A DNA stretch of 64,000 nucleotides from Kalaharituber pfeilii (taxonomy: Eukaryota > Ascomycota > Pezizomycetes > Pezizales > Pezizaceae): contig WHUZ01000042.1 in NCBI GenBank assembly GCA_015179045.1, positions 310,001 through 374,000 on the forward strand. The letters are read 5' to 3'. Numbering within the stretch: the stretch's first letter is position 1; every line of letters begins with the position of its first letter. Below the pieces are notes generated by a model. The model saw only the letters and a list, made by a program, of their open reading frames with translations, was not told where the DNA came from and searched no databases. Of the stretch, positions 62,937 to 64,000 are shown piece after piece. The position numbers and the translations under genes were made by a program.

Positions 62937-64000
62937 TTATCCCAATTCTTGAATATATCCCCATCCTGGATGTGCATTCGGAGCGTTCCGTGGATAGAAG
63001 AATACCTCAACGTCGTCCTCGGGATCGGTGCCTCTAGTGGATGGTGCTTCATGGTCCCATAGCTTTTTGTCATTACCACATGCCTTTCCCCCGACCAGAG
63101 ATGTGAAGGTCAACTCTGCCGACTCTAATTTCACACGAATGGAGGCAGGAATGTCCCAAAAATCAAGACCTATCACGGCTCGCCTCTTATTGAAGCACCT
63201 TCGTGGGGCTTCATTGAGGTCGGTCTTGTATGTGAGGAGTTTGCGCACACCTGACGGAGAGTGAGCTTGTGGTATAAGACGATCGTCTGGTAATACATAC
63301 TTGGATGTTCCTTATCCATGGGGGCCGTGTCTTCCGCACTAACATAGATTTCTTCGTCAAAAATTAGATGCTCTCTTTGCACCTCCTCGATAATTGGACA
63401 GCGGCGGTGGAAGTCGACAGAGATGCCGACACCTTGGCGCATGTTCTCTCCCTTTTGGCCGGTCAGCTGCTGGAAACAGGAAGTAAGTCGTGGTTTACGC
63501 ACCTTTCGAATGAACCACTCCATACGATCTCTACACATCGGAATCCCAAAAAAGGGGTCCATGACTAGCTTGTTGGCCGGGTGGAAACCGAAACGGAACG
63601 CCTCTGCTACACTAATACCGTAGCTGTACCGAGCTTTGCGGCTGTTCACAATGCCCCTCCAGGAGGTCTCGCCGGAAAGATGCATCTGGACACCGTGGTT
63701 GACAGCGCCAATAACGATGGCGAGGGCTCTGGTGAATGGTCACCAGTCAGTCATATTCATGTCATGAATTCGAAGTTGCCGTGTTGCATTAGTTGTATAA
63801 ATCAATCGTAGAGGTCATGCTTACGGGGCCAAAGGCCTGATTAATTTGATTTCTGTGCCGTCCTTGTTACGTACGTTGGCCTTAAGCCAATTTGCCAGAT
63901 ACGTTGAAGAACCGAATCCTCCGACCAAGATGATTCCCTTGACATAACTATCAGTCCACAAAGCCACACTCACGACATAGGAAGCCCACGAACGTACATT
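62937..64000 (-). CDS. Hsp70-like ATPase, 3' part (runs off the window)
   Basis: Minus-strand exons: 64000-63825, 63728-63301 and 63250-62937. Introns are 63729-63824 (96 nt) and 63251-63300 (50 nt, GTATGT..CAG), and the frame is kept across both. The first visible exon has VKGIILVGGFGSSTYLANWL, the ATP-binding phosphate/adenosine loop of the actin/Hsp70 fold. Then ALAIVIGAVNHGV, RKARYSYGISV and the DKEHPSVRKLL junction. It ends ..RAVIGLDFWDIPASIRVKLE, LTFTSLVGGK and GWGYIQELG-stop. The gene resembles the large fungal set of divergent Hsp70-like proteins lacking the peptide-binding half, function unknown. The N-terminal part is outside the window. Confidence 0.78.

Noticed and set aside
63251..63300. 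Frameshift in the Hsp70-like gene
   Set aside because: A 50-nt intron with GTATGT and CAG ends restores the frame and a sensible protein.

Overview
The window reads as nuclear DNA of a filamentous ascomycete, probably Pezizomycotina. Host genes have short introns (50-121 nt) with GT..AG ends and CTAAC-type branch sites. The mobile elements are typical of fungi: Tad-like LINEs, Ty1/Copia, a Helitron, pogo/hAT/Harbinger-like DNA elements, and an AT-rich block like RIP debris. I cannot name the species. All alignments were made by eye.

Host genes are few. They are a frameshifted LAT-family amino acid permease (186-2838), a five-exon bestrophin-type anion channel (6404-8030), a two-exon F-box protein (14318-15862), a two-exon secreted/multi-TM fungal protein of unknown function (37347-39726), a broken NACHT-pentapeptide NLR-like gene (50027-51232, minus) and the 3' part of an Hsp70-like ATPase gene running off the right edge (62937-64000, minus).

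Nearly everything else is mobile DNA. The centre (16539-28365) is a nest: a solo LTR is split by a LINE (family A, 16722-27690). That LINE is split inside ORF2 by a 5,525-bp Ty1/Copia element (17850-23374; 5-bp target duplication CTTTC; no differences seen between its two LTRs). A family-B LINE fragment lies just outside (27856-28349, 16-bp duplication). Removing the Copia and one CTTTC restores an uninterrupted ORF2 of about 1305 codons.

Two LINE families can be told apart by their 3' termini. Family A ends in CCCTGCCAT...GCGGGGTTACGTGA-polyA. Family B ends in CGCCATAGCCC..GGGCGGCATGCGAGTAATGATAT-polyA. Both termini can fold as hairpins. The most striking feature of the window is at least 17 micro-insertions of only 52-130 bp, made of little more than that terminal hairpin plus poly(A), each between 8-15-bp target duplications. 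Both families also have copies that carry only the C-terminal part of ORF1 joined directly to the 3' tail. One of these (12639-13930) looks complete, with its own ORF of 296 aa and a target duplication.

The right third holds a 0.9-kb AT-rich block, an array of about four ~95-bp repeats, and a nearly intact Helitron (54441-59083) with HUH Rep and Pif1-type helicase domains, a single in-frame TAA, and a terminal hairpin-CTAG. Next comes a hAT-like element (61101-62189) that landed inside a LINE-B tail.
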